Assembly (NCBI GenBank): GCA_013298265.1
Contig: JAAFHE010000062.1
Span: 1-10,908, forward strand
Direction: 5' to 3'
Length of the DNA: 10,908 nucleotides
From: Lysobacterales bacterium
Lineage (GTDB): Bacteria > Pseudomonadota > Gammaproteobacteria > Xanthomonadales > Rhodanobacteraceae
The position numbers and the translations under genes were made by a program. The notes under the pieces were generated by a model, which was not told where the DNA came from, did not search any database, and saw only the letters and a list, made by a program, of their open reading frames with translations. Position 1 is the stretch's first letter. Every line of letters begins with the position of its first letter. Below are positions 7,057 through 10,908 of the stretch, piece by piece.

Positions 7057-7593
7057 TCAGCCCTGCAATTCCAGTTGCAGCCAGGCGCGTGCGGCGCGCC
7101 AGTCTCGGTTGATGGTTCGCTCGGAAACGCCTAGCAGTTCGGCGATGTGGGCCAGATCCAGCCCGCCGAAGTAGTGCAGCTCGACGACTTCAGCGGCGCG
7201 TGCGTCCGATGCGGCGAGCTTGCGCAGCGCGGCGTCGAGCTCCAGCGCCTGGCTCGCGTCGACTTCGACGTTGCCGATGCCGGTGTCGTCTAGCTCCACC
7301 GCACGCAGGTCGCCGCCGTGCTTGGGGCGCAGCCGGCGGCGCGCGTGGTCGATCAGAAGATTCCGCATCGCGCGCGCGGCATAGCCGAAGAAGTCGCGTG
7401 GCGGCGGCGCGGCGCGTCCGGCCGCGCAGACGTCAAGATAGACCTCGTGCACCAGCGCCGTTGTGTTGTACGTATTGCCGGCGCCGAAGCGGTGACGTTC
7501 GCGCCGCGCCAGCAGGCGCATGCGCGCGTAGATCTGCTCGAATGAGGATTCTTCCGCACGGGTCGGTGCGACCTGTGATTCGGTAGTGGCCAT
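7057..7593 (-). CDS. ECF RNA polymerase sigma factor, probably kinase-controlled
   Basis: A 178-aa ECF sigma factor. Sigma-2 spans about 18-92 (FEQIYARMRLLARRERHRFG, later DFFGYAARAMRNLLIDHARR), and sigma-4 about 115-175, with the helix-turn-helix LDLAHIAELLGVSERTINRD continuing into WRAARAWL. It directs RNA polymerase to a dedicated promoter set. ATG 7593 is preferred because GGAG lies 8 nt upstream; the frame is open to 7839, but that would add 82 unrelated low-complexity residues. Where most ECF factors have the acidic DAED-L-V-x-E of region 2.2, this one has N43-T44-T45-A46-L-V-H-E. No anti-sigma gene is adjacent; a Ser/Thr kinase gene follows after 37 nt. This matches the ECF43-type arrangement (EcfP/PknT of Vibrio parahaemolyticus, EcfK/PknS of Xanthomonas citri), where phosphorylation supplies the missing negative charge. 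Assignment to that exact group is inference. Confidence 0.92.
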   Translation of the reverse strand: MATTESQVAPTRAEESSFEQIYARMRLLARRERHRFGAGNTYNTTALVHEVYLDVCAAGRAAPPPRDFFGYAARAMRNLLIDHARRRLRPKHGGDLRAVELDDTGIGNVEVDASQALELDAALRKLAASDARAAEVVELHYFGGLDLAHIAELLGVSERTINRDWRAARAWLQLELQG

Positions 7594-7655
7594 GACGAAG
7601 GCTCCGTGACGCCGGTACTGTAGCGCAGGCGTCGGGCCCTTTCGTTCTCCGGTGC

Positions 7656-7690
7656 CGGCAGCGTGCAAAGCCAGGGAGTCCACGCTGCCG
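7656..7690. promoter_or_regulatory. Inverted repeat in the leader of the ECF sigma gene
   Basis: CGGCAGCGTG (7656-7665) and CACGCTGCCG (7681-7690) are perfect 10-bp arms around a 15-nt spacer, 63-97 nt upstream of the sigma start in the 242-nt gap after the beta-helix gene. It could be an operator or an mRNA hairpin; no T-run follows on the minus strand, so it is not an intrinsic terminator. The rest of the gap (7594-7835) shows no gene I can recognise and no convincing promoter. The repeat is seen directly; the role is open. Confidence 0.4.
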
Positions 7691-7835
7691 CGCAGCAGGC
7701 CGGCAGGAACACAGGCAACGGCCACCCACGCGCCGCCGTGCGGCGGGTTTCCCGGGGCGGCCGTTGAAGTCGGGCCAACCGGCGGCAGCTTCGGACGGTC
7801 GCCGGCCGGCACGCTGGCGCGCAGCAGCGCTTGCG

Positions 7836-9611
7836 TCATTCGAACCCGTCGCGGAACACGGAGTCGTTGTCTGACCGCTCGTAGGCGCCCAGATCGACGG
7901 CGCCGAGCCGGTCGGGAACGTCGGCCAGATCGCTGACGCGCGGATTGCCGTCAAGGTCGGTGGCCGGTGTTTCGTCCGCGGCAGCAGAGTCCAGCGCCGG
8001 AGAATCCGGACGCAGATGGAAATCGCCGGCGTCATCGACGAAACGCGGGTTGCCGACGCGAATGTCGCTCTGCCCGGCCAGACCGGTGTCGTCGTGGACG
8101 AGCAGCGACTGAGCCGACAGATTGCCGGGTGTGCCGACGAACAGATGGCGCTCCGGCTCCCAGATGATGCTGCGGCGCAGACGCACCGGGCCGTTGCTGA
8201 CGATGAATGCGCCGCCGCCCGTGCTCTCCAGGTCGTTGTAGGCGACGGAACACATGTCGCAAAGGAACTCGCTGCCGTCGTTGACCCTGATCCCGTAGGA
8301 AGCCCGTGGATTGCCCGCGATCACGCTGTTGCGCAGGCTGATCTGGGCCGGGGTTGTGGCCCCGGGCTCGAGCTGGATGGCGCTGAACAGGCTGGTTCCG
8401 ACGTTGCGCGTGATCAGCGCGTTGTCGATGCGCAGTCGCGGCGGCGCGGTGGTCGGCAACGTGGCCAGCGAGGCGACAGTGCCGCCCGCGCCCTGCACCG
8501 GATCGCTCCAGTTGTCGGCCAGGGTGTTGCAGCGATGATCGGCGCAAACCGCTGCGCCGGACGGAGCATCCGGGCTTGTCCCCGCGCTCACGCCGATCTG
8601 CGCGCCGTCGAACAGGGTGAACGCACCGCCTTCCCGGTCGCCGGAGTTCCCGGCGACATGAACCTCCCAGAGATCGACTTTGGCGGTCGGCCCCGAGGCA
8701 TCGATCGCGCCACCGTACTCGGCGCGGTTGCGGGCGATGCGCAATGGCCTTTCCGCGTCGCGCGTATAGATGCGCACCGTCGCATGGGACTGGACCTGCA
8801 GGCCGCCGCCGCGGACCGCCGAGTTGTTCTCCAGCACGGGACTGCTTGGCAGGTTGGCGCTACAGAGATCCAGGCGCGCCGGCCACTGGGCGTATACACC
8901 CGCGACCCAGATGCCGCCGCCGTTGAACGCGCGGTTCCAGTGGACGTAGGTGTCGTTGCCGCAGAGCGACAGATGCGCGCCCTGCACGCTGATGCCGCCG
9001 CCGAGGCTGGGGGAATCGCCGGAATAGACATTTCCGGAGATCGTGACGCTATCGCCCAGTGTCACGCGCGTCGCGCCATCGCCCTCGGCGCCGAAGATGC
9101 CGATGCCGGCACCCATCGGCGCGCTGTTTCCGAGAATGCTGCTGCGGGCCAGCACGACGTCGCCGGGGGCACGGATCGCGAGCCCGCCGCCCGCGTGCGG
9201 TCCTTCGTTGTCGCCGCCCTCCAGGCCCAGGCCTTCCAGGCGCACCTGCAGGGGTATGCCGGTGTCGCTGCGGATCGTGATGACCGGCGCCGCCACGCCG
9301 CCTGCGCCGTTGAGCCAGGTGCGGCCGTTCGGAGTCGTCGCGGCGCAGTCAGGCAGACCGCCGATCAGGGTCAGATCCTGTCCGTCGATGACCAGGGCTT
9401 GCCCGGTATAGCCCGGCGCCGAGTTGCGCACGAGGCGGATTTCGTCGGGACCGGGATTCGCTGCGGCGGCGTCGATGGCCGCCTGGACGTCCGTATGCGT
9501 GCAGCCTCCGGCGCTGCCCGGCGGACCTACGCCGAAAACCGCGGCTGTGGCCGGCGCCGCTGAGGCGGCGGCGGCGAGAAGAACAAAAAAGAAACGGGTT
9601 GGACGGTACAC
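7836..9611 (-). CDS. Secreted parallel beta-helix (choice-of-anchor Q type) protein with DGFE tail
   Basis: A 591-aa exported protein of unknown ligand. A signal peptide is clear: basic YRPTR, then FFFVLLAAAASAAPATAA, cleavage near 24. The middle has spaced Gly-Gly-Gly/Ala turns (about 141, 204, 231, 268, 300, 328) inside short alternating strands with Asn-rich turns (VLENNSAVRGGG, ITRNVGTS), the signature of right-handed parallel beta-helix rungs. Residues 521-578 (PRFVDDAGDFHLRPDSPALD, then DLDGNPRV and DLGAYE) match the end domain called choice-of-anchor Q in polymorphic-outer-membrane-like proteins. It contains eight Cys, including CADHRC and CDMC, which suggests disulfides outside the cytoplasm. 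The final VFRDGFE resembles the tail of the remnant at 3931. The GTG at 9611 is chosen because AGGAG lies 7 nt upstream and the signal peptide then begins normally; an in-frame ATG at 9641 lacks a ribosome site. It lies upstream of the sigma/kinase pair on the same strand, so it may be a target or signal partner; that is inference. Confidence 0.85.
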   Translation of the reverse strand: MYRPTRFFFVLLAAAASAAPATAAVFGVGPPGSAGGCTHTDVQAAIDAAAANPGPDEIRLVRNSAPGYTGQALVIDGQDLTLIGGLPDCAATTPNGRTWLNGAGGVAAPVITIRSDTGIPLQVRLEGLGLEGGDNEGPHAGGGLAIRAPGDVVLARSSILGNSAPMGAGIGIFGAEGDGATRVTLGDSVTISGNVYSGDSPSLGGGISVQGAHLSLCGNDTYVHWNRAFNGGGIWVAGVYAQWPARLDLCSANLPSSPVLENNSAVRGGGLQVQSHATVRIYTRDAERPLRIARNRAEYGGAIDASGPTAKVDLWEVHVAGNSGDREGGAFTLFDGAQIGVSAGTSPDAPSGAAVCADHRCNTLADNWSDPVQGAGGTVASLATLPTTAPPRLRIDNALITRNVGTSLFSAIQLEPGATTPAQISLRNSVIAGNPRASYGIRVNDGSEFLCDMCSVAYNDLESTGGGAFIVSNGPVRLRRSIIWEPERHLFVGTPGNLSAQSLLVHDDTGLAGQSDIRVGNPRFVDDAGDFHLRPDSPALDSAAADETPATDLDGNPRVSDLADVPDRLGAVDLGAYERSDNDSVFRDGFE

Positions 9612-9684
9612 ATCAATACTCCTGTCGGATGGCAGGAACATCGACGAGGAACACTGCTGTGGAACGACAGCGGCTCTGACAACG

Positions 9685-9702
9685 CGGCGCCGGCCGGCGC
9701 CG
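9685..9702. repeat. 18-bp perfect palindrome after the deaminase gene
   Basis: CGGCGCCGGCCGGCGCCG is its own reverse complement and begins 4 nt beyond the amidohydrolase stop (minus strand), in the 94-nt gap before the beta-helix gene. It can form a strong GC hairpin in RNA, but no T-run follows, so it is at best a Rho-type or mRNA 3'-end stabilising structure, or a protein-binding palindrome. Role unknown. Confidence 0.5.
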
Positions 9703-9705
9703 TGC

Positions 9706-10908
9706 TCAGCGCACGCTGCCGGCGACGAACTCCAGTCCGACCTCGATAGGCCGCCCGGGCAGGTCCATCCGGCTCAAGCGCGGCGCGCTGCGCGCGACGA
9801 CGCGTCCGGCGCGCAGCACATACAGGCGCGCGGCCTTCAGGCGTATCGCCTCGAACGGATCGGCCGCCTGCAGCACGACGAGGTCGGCGCGGCAGCCGGG
9901 CTCCAGGCCGTAGCCGTCCAGGTGCAGGATGCGCGCGGCGTTGACCGTGACCGCGTCGAAGGCCTGGCGGATCGCGTCCTGCGAGGTCATCTGCGCCACA
10001 TGTATGCCCATGTGTGCGACCTCGAGCATGTCGGCGCTGCCGAAGGAGTACCAGGGATCCATGACGCAGTCGTGGCCGAACGCGACGTTCACGCCGGCCG
10101 CCAGCAGCTCCGGCACGCGCGTCATGCCGCGGCGTTTCGGATAGCTGTCGTGGCGGCCCTGCAGCGTGATGTTGATCAGCGGGTTGGCGACTGCCGCGAC
10201 GCCGCTTTCGGCGATCAAAGGCAACAACTTGGACACGTAGTAATTGTCCATCGAGTGCATCGAGGTCAGGTGCGAGCCGGTCACGCGGCCGTGCAGGCCC
10301 AGGCGATGCGTTTCCGCCGCCAGCGTCTCGATGTGCCGCGACAGCGGGTCGTCGGACTCGTCGCAGTGCATGTCGACGAGCAGGCCGCGGTCGGCGGCGA
10401 TGCGGCACAGCCGGCTTACCGATTCGGCGCCGTCGGCCATGGTGCGCTCGAAATGCGGGATGCCGCCGACCACGTCGACGCCGCGGTCGAGTGCGCGCAA
10501 CAGATTCTCCTGCGCCGTGGCGCTACGCAGCAGGCCGTCCTGCGGGAACGCGACGAGCTGCAGGTCGAGATACGGCGCGACGCGGCGCTTGACCTCGAGC
10601 AGCGCGTCGACCGCGAGCAGGCGGTCATCGCAAATGTCCACATGGCTGCGGATCGCGAGCAGGCCCTGGCTCACGGCCATGTCGCAATAGGCCAGCGCGC
10701 GCTCGATCAGCGCGGCCTGGGTCAGTGTCGGCTTGAGCTCGCCCCAGAGCGCGATGCCTTCGAGCAAGGTGCCGGAGCGGTTGCGACGCGGCAGGCCCAG
10801 CGACAGCGCCGCGTCGAGATGGAAATGCGCATCGACGAACGGCGGCGAGACCAGGCGTCCGCCAACTTCGATTTCCTGACGCGCCGTTGCCGGCAGGTTC
10901 GGGGCGAC
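9706..10908 (-). CDS. codA: Cytosine deaminase-like amidohydrolase (5' end outside window)
   Basis: The last 400 residues of a CodA-type amidohydrolase; the reading frame is open to the right edge, so the start is not seen. CodA deaminates cytosine to uracil and ammonia in pyrimidine salvage, with one divalent metal in a TIM-barrel. Metal and catalytic landmarks are visible: FVDAHFHLD (metal His at 10825-10827 and 10819-10821), VAFPQDGL (substrate Gln), DMHCDESDD (metal His and catalytic Glu), TGSHLTSMHS (His) and FGHDCVMDPWY (metal Asp at 10069-10071). ANPLINITLQGRHDSYPKRR, then GMTRVPELL, is also very close to E. coli CodA as I remember it. The residue after the metal Asp is Cys where E. 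coli has Asp314, a position known to affect pyrimidine preference, so a related heterocycle may be the true substrate. The ring of substrates in this family (cytosine, isoguanine, creatinine-like and triazine compounds) leaves function moderately open. Confidence 0.85.
   Translation of the reverse strand, partial: VAPNLPATARQEIEVGGRLVSPPFVDAHFHLDAALSLGLPRRNRSGTLLEGIALWGELKPTLTQAALIERALAYCDMAVSQGLLAIRSHVDICDDRLLAVDALLEVKRRVAPYLDLQLVAFPQDGLLRSATAQENLLRALDRGVDVVGGIPHFERTMADGAESVSRLCRIAADRGLLVDMHCDESDDPLSRHIETLAAETHRLGLHGRVTGSHLTSMHSMDNYYVSKLLPLIAESGVAAVANPLINITLQGRHDSYPKRRGMTRVPELLAAGVNVAFGHDCVMDPWYSFGSADMLEVAHMGIHVAQMTSQDAIRQAFDAVTVNAARILHLDGYGLEPGCRADLVVLQAADPFEAIRLKAARLYVLRAGRVVARSAPRLSRMDLPGRPIEVGLEFVAGSVR

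Noticed and set aside
7594..7839. 82-residue N-terminal extension of the ECF sigma factor
   Set aside because: Residues are low-complexity Pro/Ala/Gly with no sigma homology; ATG 7593 has a good ribosome site, and the ATG at 7839 only overlaps the previous stop.
8016..9563. Long plus-strand frame (515 codons) opposite the beta-helix gene
   Set aside because: Antisense shadow of a GC-rich gene; composition is repetitive Arg/Ala/Asp, with no motif and no ribosome site, while the minus strand has a signal peptide and a recognised fold.
9612..9641. ATG at 9641 as start of the beta-helix protein
   Set aside because: No ribosome site, and it adds 10 polar residues before the signal peptide; GTG 9611 has AGGAG 7 nt upstream.

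Overview
The window is GC-rich bacterial chromosome. Codon usage, the GroEL tail, the paired ECF sigma factor and transmembrane Ser/Thr kinase, and two secreted-protein ends of the form F-x-DGFE suggest a gammaproteobacterium near Xanthomonadales (Rhodanobacteraceae/Lysobacteraceae type). The taxonomic placement is inference from protein style; no rRNA or marker comparison could be made.

Layout, plus strand, left part: the 3' end of groEL (1-288) is followed by a GC-rich palindrome and a convincing intrinsic terminator (352-382). An unusually AT-rich leader follows. It holds six tandem inverted-repeat sites (461-611, about 27 bp apart) directly upstream of a type II toxin-antitoxin operon: hipB (683-931) and hipA (934-2268), whose catalytic motifs all look intact. 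A possible weak terminator and a gene for a SEC-C zinc-motif protein with a helical C-terminal region (2426-3400) come next.

Minus strand, right part, read right to left: a cytosine deaminase-like amidohydrolase that runs off the right edge (9706-10908); a secreted parallel beta-helix protein (7836-9611); an ECF sigma factor (7057-7593); a 906-aa membrane Ser/Thr kinase with a periplasmic TPR-rich half (4299-7019); a start-less C-terminal remnant of a secreted protein (3931-4287); and a second ECF sigma gene cut off after its sigma-2 domain (3539-3823).

The two parts look functionally separate. The left part is an autoregulated hipBA module placed directly behind the groEL terminator. The right part looks like an ECF sigma/kinase signalling locus. 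The sigma factor lacks the acidic DAED-type residues of region 2.2 and has Asn-Thr-Thr-Ala there, as expected for ECF factors activated by Ser/Thr phosphorylation, and its probable kinase is encoded 37 nt downstream. Around it are one intact secreted protein plus two decayed pieces (a sigma fragment and a secreted-protein tail), which suggests rearrangement or duplication followed by loss. The most novel-looking items are the six-site operator array, the phospho-switch reading of the sigma factor, the sigma-2-only fragment, and the shared F-x-DGFE tails.
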